Shown piece after piece: positions 18,777-27,289 of a stretch of 64,000 nt of DNA. Every line of letters begins with the position of its first letter. The stretch's first letter is position 1. Under the pieces are notes generated by a model, which made no database searches, had not been told where the DNA came from, and was given only the letters and a program-made list of their open reading frames with translations. Both the position numbers and the translations under genes were made by a program. This DNA comes from Longimicrobium terrae (lineage in GTDB: Bacteria; Gemmatimonadota; Gemmatimonadetes; Longimicrobiales; Longimicrobiaceae). The stretch covers positions 434,001 to 498,000 of the forward strand of contig NZ_JACHIA010000003.1 in assembly GCF_014202995.1 (NCBI RefSeq). Reading direction: 5' to 3'.

Positions 18777-21700
18777 ATGTCTTCTGCTGGAGCCAAAGCA
18801 GCTCTTCAAGGCTTCCGTGTTCAGGCGCTCTACACTCTGGCATTGATGCTGGAACCCGGAGCCGAGAACCTCGTCTTCCAGCCAGAAGGCAAGGAAGATC
18901 TCGATGTCTACGCGGGAGATGAACTCAAGCGAGTGATCCAGGTGAAGGGCCACGCGGATCCGCTCTCGCTTTCCAAACTCGGACACGGGCAGGATGATTC
19001 CTTCCTCCGCCGCGCATCAGAACTCTGTGCGCGGGCCGGGCTGGAGATCGTAGTCGCCACGTTCGGCCCGGTCGGCCCGGAGTTGGAAGGCGCTTGGGCG
19101 GGCACTGCGAACCATCGCGCATCCGTAGTAACAAAGCTTCGCGACGGAGGGTTCGATGACGAGAAGATCGCCAACCTCTTTGCTTCCGTTCGCTTCGAGC
19201 AGGTCAGCGAAGTTGTACTCCGCCAGCAGGTCTTCGACTTTCTATCAGAAAGCCTCCTGGGCGGGGATCCAGAAAGCGCATTCGACCTGCTCGTCGCGTG
19301 GCTGTACCAAGCCGCGGAAGGGCGTCGGCGGATCACCACGGCCGACCTTCGGGATCGCATCACTCGTGTCGGGAGATACCTCGCCGAACGAGCCGCGCAT
19401 CACCAGGAGTGGTTCACGTCCATCGTTCCGCTCGACGATGCTCCGATCACCCTGGAGCGCCGGGAAGAACTCGCCATCGAGTACCACCGCGGCGTTGCTG
19501 CGCGATTCGACCACATCACAACGGATCAGGACATCCTTCGCGAGGCAAAGCTGCAGCAGATCGACGAGGCCTTTTCAGCGTCCAAGGTGGTCATCGTCCA
19601 CGGTGCTTCTGGACAAGGAAAGAGTACCCTTGGACTGCGCTACCTCCATGACTTCGTTCCGGCCGCGTGGCGGTTCTCTATCCGCCTGGTCGCGGATCGT
19701 ACTCACGCCCTCCGTGTCGCCACGGCACTCGCTGGTCATCTGCGGGCTGTTGCGGCGCCCATGTATGTCTACGTGGACGTCTCGCCGCGCGATGCGGACT
19801 GGCCGGAACTCGTTCGGGTTCTGGTGGAGCAAGCGGGCGTGAAGGTCCTCGTGACGATTCGCGAAGAGGACCTTGCCCGGGTCAACATCTCAGAATCGGA
19901 ACTGGGCTTCCCCCGTTCAGTGCAAATCCAGTTCGACGAAGCGGAGGCCCAGCTGATCTACGACAAGCTCGTCGCGCGACGCCCTGCAGACCGGTTTCTT
20001 TCTTTCCCGGAAGCCTGGGCGCAGTTCGGTGGGCAGGGTCCCTTGCTGGAGTTCACGTACCTCGTCACCCAGAGCGAATCGCTGGAGGCCACCCTTCGCG
20101 CCCAGGTGCGCCGACTGCGGGACGAGGTGCAGGCCGGACGGCTACCCGCGGCTGACCTCGCGTTTCTTCGCTTGGTGAGCGTCTCGGCAGCGTATGAGGC
20201 CCGCTTGGATGTCGCCGGGCTCGCAGCCGTTGCTGGTCTTCCAGATCCGGTTCGTACGTTGGAACTGCTGGAGAGCGAGTACCTAGTGCGGCGCTCCGCC
20301 GAAGGCCGGTATGTGGAAGGCCTCCATCCCATCCGATCCACCATCATGGCTGCCGCGCTTACCGATCCCGTCTTCGCACCATGGGCTGAGTCCGCAGCGG
20401 TGTGCATTCAGCACATGCCTGAGCCAGATCTGGAAGCCTTCCTGTTCCACGGCTTCCTACATCATCAAGACGCCTCGGAAACCCTGATCCACGCAGCTAA
20501 GGAGCGTCGGCTGCGGACCTGGGCCGGGCTGGCGGGTGTGGGACGAAGCCTGATCTGGCTCGGAGTGAAGCGGTACGTAGACGATAACCACGCCGTCATC
20601 GAAGAAGGTCGGGAGAAGCTCAGCACAGCGTGGTCGCTGCTGCTGGATTTCGACGTCGCGGACATCGTCTCTGACGAGGAGCCCTTCATCGAGCGACTCC
20701 CCGGAGCACGTCCTGAAGTCGTTGAGTTGGGACGCCAACTGCGGGAGCGCCAGTCGAACAAGCGCGAGATCTTCGCGCTTTTCAGCACATGGATCTCCAA
20801 CATCCCGGTCGCGCCTGATCCACCCGCCACCACGGCGGATTGGACCGGCCTCGCAGAGCTTTGTTTCTGGGCTGCTCGCCTGGAGATCGCGGGACCCGCA
20901 ATGGACGCGGCTTGGGACGTAGATTTGGCGGCCGCGATCGAAAGTGTGCCTCTCCCTGTCCTGAGCAGGGTGGTCCAGGCGTGGTCGTACGGACCCCCTG
21001 AACGGTTCCAGGAACGCGTCCAGCCTCATACCGGGCGGCTCCTGTCGAAATACCGGGAAACGATGCAAGTCGTGTCGCTCGAAAGCGAAGAAGACCGGCT
21101 CTATGCGCGCTTCATCGTCCCCTGGGACGTGATGGCCACGGCCAACACAGAGGCGAACGAGGAGAAATCAACGGATCGGCTGCACGACTTCACGACGCAA
21201 CGGATCGACTTGCTGAGGCAGCTCGCACCCGGGCGGGAACGCTATGGCGCTAAAGGCTACGGTCATCGAAATCCGTTGATTGTGCCTCCTTATGACTCCA
21301 CGGAAAAGGACGGCGTGCTGTCTCGGTACCTGCTTCCGGAGTGGGGCCCCGCGTTGAACGGAACGTTCATCAACCTCGCGGATCGTTCTACGCGGCCGGA
21401 GACATGGAGAGATTATGCCGAAGGGGTAATGGGCATCAGACAGCGCGTGATTGTCTCCCTGAATCAGTTGCGCAAGGGATTAGGCGCGCACTTTCGTAGC
21501 GAGAGATGGGTGAACATCGCCGCACGTCATCTTGACACCGATGCATGGAATGCGATCAAGGCGGCGCTCGATACCACTCCGAAGCTGCCTCGGTCCGCGG
21601 TGGATGGATGGGGCTTCGCAAACGAGGGCCGGGAGCGCCGCGGCAGAGCTGGAAAAGGAGTTGCTGGCGAAGGTACGGGGGGAGTGGCCCGTGCGCGGGT

Positions 21701-22979
21701 GAACCTCGCGCTCGATAAACACCGGCCACTCGTCGATGCTACTCGCGCGTATTTCAACCCGCTCTCCAACTTCTTCGGGCAGGCGAACGGGCCGCTCACT
21801 CTCAACAGCTTGTTGGGCCGTGCACGTTCAGAGGACGAACGGACAGGCCTCCGTACGGTGGCGACGAAGCAGGGTGTGCCGACGGACAACGGATTCCTGT
21901 CCGCGTACAACTTCGCCGAAGCACTCAGGCACCTGCCTGCATTCCAGAAGGAGTTTCGAACCCGGTTCTCCAGCCTCGTTGGTGCGCGCGTACTGGATAG
22001 AATCGAGCAGGCTGAGTCGGACACCCTGAGCGCTGCCTGGGTGTTGTGGCACGCATTTGTGACGCAGCCCGAGCGCCGGTGGAAAGCACCCGAAATGAAG
22101 GCCGGGCAGGTGTTCAGCGAGATCCTTGACCGTCTTCGAAACGAAATACGGGGAGGCTTGGCGGCACTGGCCGACGAAGGCGTTCATGCGTCGATCCACT
22201 CCGAGCAGGTGCTTTGGGAAGATGAACCGACCTTGTGGCTCCTTGTGGAGGCGGAGAATCCGCTCAGGATGCTCGATGCCACCCGAGCTGTGGCGGACGT
22301 CGTGCAGGGCGCGCTGGGGGACATCGGGCTTCAAAGCACCGAGCAGTTCGCGGTGGACACTGCTTGGCAGAGCATCATTCTAGTCCCGACGACCCACGGG
22401 GAGAGTACGCAGGGAGCGGTACTGCGTTTCCGGCCGTACCACTTCTACGCCGGAAGCAACGTCCACGAGAGCTCTTGGCCCTGGTTCCCCGTTCCCTTTC
22501 CGGGTGCCGCTGCCGAGACACTCGGTGTGTCCGTCCGAAAAGACGGACCCGAGCAGCTGCTCGAACGCCTGCAACAAAGCGTCGTGGAGCTCTGGAGCAT
22601 TGTCGCCCACACTTCGGATTTCACACGTCTCCCTGACGATGTGGACGAGGACGGGATCGGGATCCTCCAGCGGTACTTGGCTGGAGTCGGGGATCAGATT
22701 GATCAGAGCCGCAAACGTGTTTGGGATGTATGGTTTGAGGCCCTTAAGGACATCTACCAGATCCCAGACTGGACCGACCGTCCGCTGCTCGTAGAAGTAC
22801 ATAATGCTCTGCTCGACCTACGCGACGTGCTCATGCCTGCGGAGGGACACGAACCCGGCGATGCTGTCGATTTAGGCACGCTGAGCGAATGGAGGGATCG
22901 CATTCAGGAGATTCTCCCGACTCTGGAGGCGATGCGTCTGGTGCGGCTCGCAGATGCGCACGGGATCACTGATCTGTAG
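18777..22979 (+). CDS. STAND-type ATPase with N-terminal PD-(D/E)xK-like nuclease domain
   Basis: The product has 1400 aa. The first 100 residues read GFRVQALYTLALML, then EGKEDLDVY (about 37-45) and VIQVKG (about 53-58). This E..DxD...QVK spacing is that of Cap4/DUF4297-like restriction-endonuclease folds that head many antiphage STAND proteins. The P-loop HGASGQGKSTL lies near residue 275, followed by YVYVDVSPRD (Walker B-like) and a helicase-independent STAND layout; the remaining roughly 850 residues are probably the sensor. I infer an Avs-like abortive-infection protein: ligand binding assembles the ATPase and activates DNA cleavage. The ATG at 18777 follows a diverged ribosome binding site. 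No protease or transmembrane segment is seen. Confidence 0.82.
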   Translation: MSSAGAKAALQGFRVQALYTLALMLEPGAENLVFQPEGKEDLDVYAGDELKRVIQVKGHADPLSLSKLGHGQDDSFLRRASELCARAGLEIVVATFGPVGPELEGAWAGTANHRASVVTKLRDGGFDDEKIANLFASVRFEQVSEVVLRQQVFDFLSESLLGGDPESAFDLLVAWLYQAAEGRRRITTADLRDRITRVGRYLAERAAHHQEWFTSIVPLDDAPITLERREELAIEYHRGVAARFDHITTDQDILREAKLQQIDEAFSASKVVIVHGASGQGKSTLGLRYLHDFVPAAWRFSIRLVADRTHALRVATALAGHLRAVAAPMYVYVDVSPRDADWPELVRVLVEQAGVKVLVTIREEDLARVNISESELGFPRSVQIQFDEAEAQLIYDKLVARRPADRFLSFPEAWAQFGGQGPLLEFTYLVTQSESLEATLRAQVRRLRDEVQAGRLPAADLAFLRLVSVSAAYEARLDVAGLAAVAGLPDPVRTLELLESEYLVRRSAEGRYVEGLHPIRSTIMAAALTDPVFAPWAESAAVCIQHMPEPDLEAFLFHGFLHHQDASETLIHAAKERRLRTWAGLAGVGRSLIWLGVKRYVDDNHAVIEEGREKLSTAWSLLLDFDVADIVSDEEPFIERLPGARPEVVELGRQLRERQSNKREIFALFSTWISNIPVAPDPPATTADWTGLAELCFWAARLEIAGPAMDAAWDVDLAAAIESVPLPVLSRVVQAWSYGPPERFQERVQPHTGRLLSKYRETMQVVSLESEEDRLYARFIVPWDVMATANTEANEEKSTDRLHDFTTQRIDLLRQLAPGRERYGAKGYGHRNPLIVPPYDSTEKDGVLSRYLLPEWGPALNGTFINLADRSTRPETWRDYAEGVMGIRQRVIVSLNQLRKGLGAHFRSERWVNIAARHLDTDAWNAIKAALDTTPKLPRSAVDGWGFANEGRERRGRAGKGVAGEGTGGVARARVNLALDKHRPLVDATRAYFNPLSNFFGQANGPLTLNSLLGRARSEDERTGLRTVATKQGVPTDNGFLSAYNFAEALRHLPAFQKEFRTRFSSLVGARVLDRIEQAESDTLSAAWVLWHAFVTQPERRWKAPEMKAGQVFSEILDRLRNEIRGGLAALADEGVHASIHSEQVLWEDEPTLWLLVEAENPLRMLDATRAVADVVQGALGDIGLQSTEQFAVDTAWQSIILVPTTHGESTQGAVLRFRPYHFYAGSNVHESSWPWFPVPFPGAAAETLGVSVRKDGPEQLLERLQQSVVELWSIVAHTSDFTRLPDDVDEDGIGILQRYLAGVGDQIDQSRKRVWDVWFEALKDIYQIPDWTDRPLLVEVHNALLDLRDVLMPAEGHEPGDAVDLGTLSEWRDRIQEILPTLEAMRLVRLADAHGITDL

Positions 22980-23006
22980 CCGGGTCTGCTTCGACTACAT
23001 AGAAAG

Positions 23007-23037
23007 CGGAGGGCCCTCATCGGACGAGGGTCCCTCC
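23007..23037 (+). terminator. Hairpin after the nuclease STAND gene
   Basis: The arms CGGAGGGCCCTC and GAGGGTCCCTCCG pair around a short loop with one internal mismatch, 27 bases after the stop codon. It also faces the convergent HAD operon and could stop transcription from both sides. Confidence 0.65.
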
Positions 23038-23143
23038 GATCAAACATGCCCCAGTACCGGTCTGATTAGTTGCGCCGGTGCCTATCCTCTGCGACGAAGC
23101 TCACCACTTCTGTCCGGCGCCGCCACAGTCCGAGCACGTGTGG

Positions 23144-23629
23144 TCAGAGGTACTCCAGCAGTTCCATCGGAGTGGAGATTACTGAGTCCCACGCAGCGTT
23201 CTGAAGGACGGGGGACCACCCTGCACCAATCGACAGCACCCCGGCCGCTGAGTACGCTGCATGATCATTCATGTGATCACCGAGCCCTACTATCTGCGCC
23301 GGATCCAACTTCAGGTGTTGGGTCGCTTTGATGATGCAACTGGGGTGGGGCTTCGGTGAGCTATCGTGGTAGGCAACCAGAGGAGGGGATCCCAGACCGT
23401 GGTGGCGGAGCACCGCGGCGGCATAGAACGACACAGAAGTAGTGACGACCGCCCACGGGATACCACGCGTTGCCAGAGCCCCCACGAGTTCCTGGATCCC
23501 CGGAAACAGCTCCGTCCGGTCGAGTGCCTTTACTGCCGCCTTCCATTCACGTCGATTTCGAAATCCGGTAAGCTCTTGGGTATCGACGAGCGTGTCGTCC
23601 AGATCAAAAATGACCGCAGCACGACCCAT
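23144..23629 (-). CDS. HAD-superfamily phosphatase
   Basis: The protein (161 aa) has the HAD nucleophile motif FDLDDTLVDT near its N-terminus, VVTTS (motif II), SSPKPHP with the conserved lysine (motif III) and GLGDHMNDHAAY (motif IV, the acidic pair). All catalytic motifs are present, so it is likely an active phosphomonoesterase of phosphoglycolate-phosphatase type. The ATG at 23629 lies 4 bases after the DprA-like stop codon, so it is the third gene of the PRTase-DprA-HAD operon. Its substrate would plausibly be a nucleotide or phospho-sugar made or bound by its partners. Confidence 0.88.
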   Translation of the reverse strand: MGRAAVIFDLDDTLVDTQELTGFRNRREWKAAVKALDRTELFPGIQELVGALATRGIPWAVVTTSVSFYAAAVLRHHGLGSPPLVAYHDSSPKPHPSCIIKATQHLKLDPAQIVGLGDHMNDHAAYSAAGVLSIGAGWSPVLQNAAWDSVISTPMELLEYL

Positions 23630-23633
23630 GGGG

Positions 23634-24557
23634 TTACCACTCCATGTGCACCTGGGGTGGCTCGGACTGCGGGAGCGGTACCTCCAACATCGTGAGTTCC
23701 CGGGCGAGATCTCGCGTGCCACGGAGCGGAACCGCGCCGAGCGTATCGATCAGGTGTCTCGCGCCCGCTTCGTTGAGATCACCCCGTGTCTCGTCCGATT
23801 CCGCTAATACCGTGAAGAGGCGCCGCTTCTGGTCGCACGTGAACCGCGCCTGATGCATTGAGCCGCCGGTCACGCCGCTCTCCACCACAACAGATCCGAG
23901 AGAAAGGCCGCTCTGCAGCCGGTTCCGCCGAACGAACTCCGCTGGCCGCGGGGGGACGCCTGGTGGATGCTCACTCACGAGCGCTCCCCCAGAATCTACG
24001 ATCCGCTCAGCCAGTGCCCGATGCGAGCTCGGCGCGACCCGATCAAGCCCATGCGCCAACACAGCGGTTGTGATGCCGTTCGCTTCCAGCGCGCCGACGT
24101 GCGCGTGCATGTCCACGCCCAGTGCGAGGCCGCTGACGACGTTGAAGCTGCGACGCGCAAGAAACCGCGCGATCAGTTCGGCGGCACGCGCACCTGCCGA
24201 GCTCACCTGGCGAGTGCCCACGACGGCAAGGCTGGGGTAATGCAGCACCCCCGGATCACCGCGCACGTAAATGATCGCGGGAACATCCGGGATTGTACGA
24301 AGGCGCACGGGGAAAGACGCATCATCGTAGCCGAGCACGGCGAGCCCGAGATCGGAGCAGCGCTCAATGATCTGCTCTGCTCGGTCGCGGGCGACCTGCC
24401 GCTGTGCTGCGTCAACACCGGGAAATCGTTGCTCAGCTGCTTCCAGCACTGAGTCTTCCGCCTTTTTGCGGCGGAGCAGGTCCAGTGCCGTGGCGGGGCC
24501 GATCTTGGGCCATTGGAGCACGCAGAGCAGCTCATAGGCGTCGGATGTCGTTTTCAT
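23634..24557 (-). CDS. dprA: DprA/Smf-like SLOG-fold protein
   Basis: DprA proteins bind ssDNA and load RecA in transformation; the same Rossmann-like SLOG fold also occurs in nucleotide-sensing defence proteins. The 307-aa product has an N-terminal helical region (LQWPKIGPATALDLL) and the SLOG core: AVVGTRQVSSAGA, VVSGLALGVDMHAH, SEHPPG, and VVESGVTGGSMHQARF. No DML1-like C-terminal winged helix is evident. The start at 24557 gives the normal family N-terminus. It lies between a phosphoribosyltransferase gene (10-base gap) and a HAD gene (4-base gap) inside an island. That context argues for a conflict system rather than housekeeping competence; a true competence DprA is not excluded. Confidence 0.85.
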   Translation of the reverse strand: MKTTSDAYELLCVLQWPKIGPATALDLLRRKKAEDSVLEAAEQRFPGVDAAQRQVARDRAEQIIERCSDLGLAVLGYDDASFPVRLRTIPDVPAIIYVRGDPGVLHYPSLAVVGTRQVSSAGARAAELIARFLARRSFNVVSGLALGVDMHAHVGALEANGITTAVLAHGLDRVAPSSHRALAERIVDSGGALVSEHPPGVPPRPAEFVRRNRLQSGLSLGSVVVESGVTGGSMHQARFTCDQKRRLFTVLAESDETRGDLNEAGARHLIDTLGAVPLRGTRDLARELTMLEVPLPQSEPPQVHMEW

Positions 24558-24567
24558 CGGGCGTAAC

Positions 24568-25236
24568 CTAGTCTCCTCCCCAGATCTGGTCGAGATCATC
24601 GGGGATGTGATCATTGCTCAATCCCGTGCTCCAGAACGTCGCTCTTTCGGTTTTCGCCAGTGTGATCCCGAGACACTGCCACCCAGGGTTCGCGGCAATG
24701 AGCGCCCGGCTTATGTCAGCCGAAGTGGTGCCTCGCGTGCAGAAATCATCCGCGATGAGAAAAACTCCGGCGCTACCGCCAACTGCCGCACTGGTGTACC
24801 GGCCCATCACCTCCGCATCGCGTTCCGCCGCATTGTAGATCGTGTGTAGCGAGCGATGTTGTGACTTTTGGAGCAGATCCGGCCTCCACTCCCACCGCTT
24901 CACCTCTGCGATGCCCTCACCGAGCCGCCAAACAGGCGAGCCCTTCCTCAGCGCACCGTCTCTTGAGGAGATAGCACCGACTACGGTGACGCGATGAACA
25001 TTCGGTAGCCGAACCCCGCTGCAGTTGGGTGTCCCCTGCAGTGCTGCCCTCATGGTACGTACTCCCGCCTCCACGGAGCCTGCGACCCCGGCCTTAAACC
25101 GGTTAAATCTTCGTGTCCATTTTTCGGTTCCATCGTCTGTGATGCGAAATCCCATAGTAAGCAGCGAGGGGGCCCCGCTCGCATCAAGATGTTCCATGTA
25201 GATCAGCCCGCCGACCTTATTGTACGCAGGAGGCAT
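24568..25236 (-). CDS. ComF-like phosphoribosyltransferase
   Basis: The protein (222 aa) carries a type I PRTase signature near residues 163-185: FLIADDFCTRGTTSADI, the acidic pair plus loop that binds PRPP. A hydrophobic GVFL strand precedes it and an RALIAANPG helix follows, as in ComF-type proteins. The zinc ribbon usual at the N-terminus of ComF is not visible. It is first in an operon with DprA-like and HAD genes. The start at 25236 has no strong ribosome binding site; ATGs for MEHLDASG or MGFRIT are alternatives. The enzymatic substrate is unknown. Confidence 0.78.
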   Translation of the reverse strand: MPPAYNKVGGLIYMEHLDASGAPSLLTMGFRITDDGTEKWTRRFNRFKAGVAGSVEAGVRTMRAALQGTPNCSGVRLPNVHRVTVVGAISSRDGALRKGSPVWRLGEGIAEVKRWEWRPDLLQKSQHRSLHTIYNAAERDAEVMGRYTSAAVGGSAGVFLIADDFCTRGTTSADISRALIAANPGWQCLGITLAKTERATFWSTGLSNDHIPDDLDQIWGGD

Positions 25237-25770
25237 GAGACTAGGTCACCCAGTTCAGAAGGGGTTCGCAACTACACCCAGGAGTGGCGCAATATAGCCG
25301 GTCCTTCCATCCTCGCCAACGTCCCTCCACAACGCTGCTCTGCCGCCGAAAGGCACTTACGCGACGCTGTTTTTGTTTCGTAGTGCCTGGGATACAGTCC
25401 CCGAAGGGCACGGCGGCGTCCGTCTGCCCATAAAAGGAGCACGCCCTCAACAGGGAACCCGAACATACGCCGAATGCATGTATGCGGCAAGAACGCCGTT
25501 ACTATCGCTTGAAGCGTTAAGGGGATTTTCGAACGGAGACGTCCCCTCTCCTCATCGCCATGCGTGCCTGGTTGCGGACGAGCACACAGCTACGATCCAC
25601 GATCGTAAGCAGGCGAAGGGATCGCATACAACTATCCCACAGCATCTGAAGAGCTCGATGAAAGAAGCAGGCTCCTCTGGTGCCCGGCCATTCACCCGCC
25701 AATATTGCCAGTCTCAGTCGGTGTTAGAGTTAGAGGTGATCTGAGACAAACACGAATCCCGGTTAGAAAG
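25237..25770. other. Intergenic region between divergent operons
   Basis: About 530 bases separate the minus-strand PRTase operon from the plus-strand ankyrin gene. Promoters for both should lie here. The open frames crossing it lack ribosome binding sites and protein-like composition. No long repeat was recognised. Confidence 0.45.
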
Positions 25771-26421
25771 ATGACGAAGCATTGGATTGCACAGAGTAAG
25801 TCTGGAGAAGATTGGATCTGTGTCGGAAGCTCTGCTGCTATGACGACTGTCACTCTGGGGGATGGAACGAAGGTCAGCATTCCGATTCCGCTCGCGGACT
25901 TGGAAAAGCTGGGTGAAGACGTGCTTGATCTACTCGTTGTCAACCGTCATCCACACGCTCGCCTGAACCGTTTGGCGGGCGCAGGGGAAGTTAAAGCACT
26001 GGAACTCATCCTTGAGAACTCGGAGTATACGAAAGTAGTTGATGCACACGGAGATGACGGGTTCACACCGCTCTTTCGAGTAATCCTCAAAGCGAATCCT
26101 GAGCATAGGTTGCCGCTTGTTAAAGTGCTTATCGCAGCAGGAGCGAACCCGTACGTCACGCAGGACTTTCCGGCAATCCTCTCCTTGTACTCCAGTCCTT
26201 TCAACCACGCATTGCAGAAGCAGGACACGGAACTGTTCGGCTACTTGCTCCACAGCAGGCATGTCGACGTCGAGAGACTGTACTCGTTCGTAGAGAACGA
26301 GGAGCTCCGTGCAACTGCGCAGGGCCGCGTGTTGGACGTCATGCGCACTGTACTTCAGCAACACATGAAGCGCGTGAAGCCTATCCCATCGACCGGCTCG
26401 GTTACCAGCACCCATAAGTAG
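25771..26421 (+). CDS. Ankyrin-repeat protein, cassette copy 1
   Basis: The protein (216 aa from the ATG at 25771) contains ankyrin-like repeats: DDGFTPLFRVIL and LPLVKVLIAAGANPYVTQDFPA, with a third degenerate unit around FNHALQKQDTELFGYLL. The first 70 residues are a separate small domain (VTLGDGTKVSIPIPLADLEK). It has no signal peptide. It is followed 10 bases later by a Cys-rich gene, and the same gene order recurs at 53732-52149 with diverged copies. Ankyrin proteins bind proteins; which partner is unknown, but the conserved neighbour is the obvious candidate. An in-frame TTG at 25705 is possible but less likely. Confidence 0.78.
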   Translation: MTKHWIAQSKSGEDWICVGSSAAMTTVTLGDGTKVSIPIPLADLEKLGEDVLDLLVVNRHPHARLNRLAGAGEVKALELILENSEYTKVVDAHGDDGFTPLFRVILKANPEHRLPLVKVLIAAGANPYVTQDFPAILSLYSSPFNHALQKQDTELFGYLLHSRHVDVERLYSFVENEELRATAQGRVLDVMRTVLQQHMKRVKPIPSTGSVTSTHK

Positions 26422-26431
26422 CGGGCACTGG

Positions 26432-27019
26432 ATGGGGCTTGCTGCGGCAGGCGCGGAGCCGTCACCGTGTGACGACTCCAGCCCATCTCCATTCATGCCA
26501 CTTCATTGTTGCTCCTTGATCGCGCGATCCGACACTCCTGTTCTCGAGAGAGTTCCGATTGGACACATCTCACTTGATTTCCCGGCGGTTCGCACCGGGC
26601 CTGATCCCCTTCCCCTGCACTCCTTCGAAGGCACCCCACGGGAGATCCGGTGGGCGGCCTATTGGTACCGGAATCACTTGTGGTGCGCGGATGCGAGTTG
26701 TTCACATTGCGCCACGCTCGGTGCCGAGGGCGAGGGGGTATGCGTTATCGGCTTCGCGGATGAAACGTACGGATTCTGCTCACTGAACCATGAGATTGAT
26801 CGTGCGCCCGTAGCCTGGGAGTCGGAGCAGTTCCGGTACATAGCTCTCGATGAGCTAAAGGAACTCTGCTCCGTAAATGAGGAGTCGGCGTCGGCGTACG
26901 CCGGTCGATGGGGAGTGGGCTACGATGCAGCTCGAGGGATCAGCAGGGCGTTGAGGTTCGCGGATGTGCGAGAGATCGTTTCTGGGAAGATGAGTCTACG
27001 TCGCGCTCGCCGTATATAG
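26432..27019 (+). CDS. Cys-rich protein of unknown family, cassette copy 1
   Basis: I do not recognise the family. The 195-aa product shares with the 165-aa product at 52149-52646 a core reading RWxxYWYxxHxWC, a following Cys-rich loop (CADASCSHC here, EEPGCFC there), then GxGxCxxxFxD and GLYSL/GFCSL. The conserved Trp, Tyr, His and Cys residues suggest a metal-binding fold. Here the product is basic at its C-terminus (SLRRARR). It lies 10 bases after an ankyrin gene, and the paralogue lies downstream of the other ankyrin gene, so the two act together or move together. The exact start is uncertain; ATGs at MGLAAA and MPLHCC are both possible. Confidence 0.65.
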   Translation: MGLAAAGAEPSPCDDSSPSPFMPLHCCSLIARSDTPVLERVPIGHISLDFPAVRTGPDPLPLHSFEGTPREIRWAAYWYRNHLWCADASCSHCATLGAEGEGVCVIGFADETYGFCSLNHEIDRAPVAWESEQFRYIALDELKELCSVNEESASAYAGRWGVGYDAARGISRALRFADVREIVSGKMSLRRARRI

Positions 27020-27289
27020 CCCCTGCAGACCATCGATGGCTTGGTGCTTGGTGATCAGCAGTCCCCTCTCGGCATCGTAACAGCGACCTGCGCCTCTCGC
27101 CCGGATTGCACGCGCGGGGCGATCCACAACGAGCAGCCGGTGAAATCCGCTTGAAACAAGGGGGTGGAGTGCACGTCGGCTATGCCGTCGTGGGCCAGCA
27201 GCATGCGGCTTCTCACCCCAAGCTACGAATGCGGCCAGGGCCACCAGAGCGCTGGCCCCCGCGACGCAGCCGCGCCGTATCCGCTCTAC
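27020..27289. other. Convergent intergenic stretch
   Basis: About 270 bases lie between the stop codons of two convergent genes. No gene or clean terminator was recognised. Confidence 0.4.
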
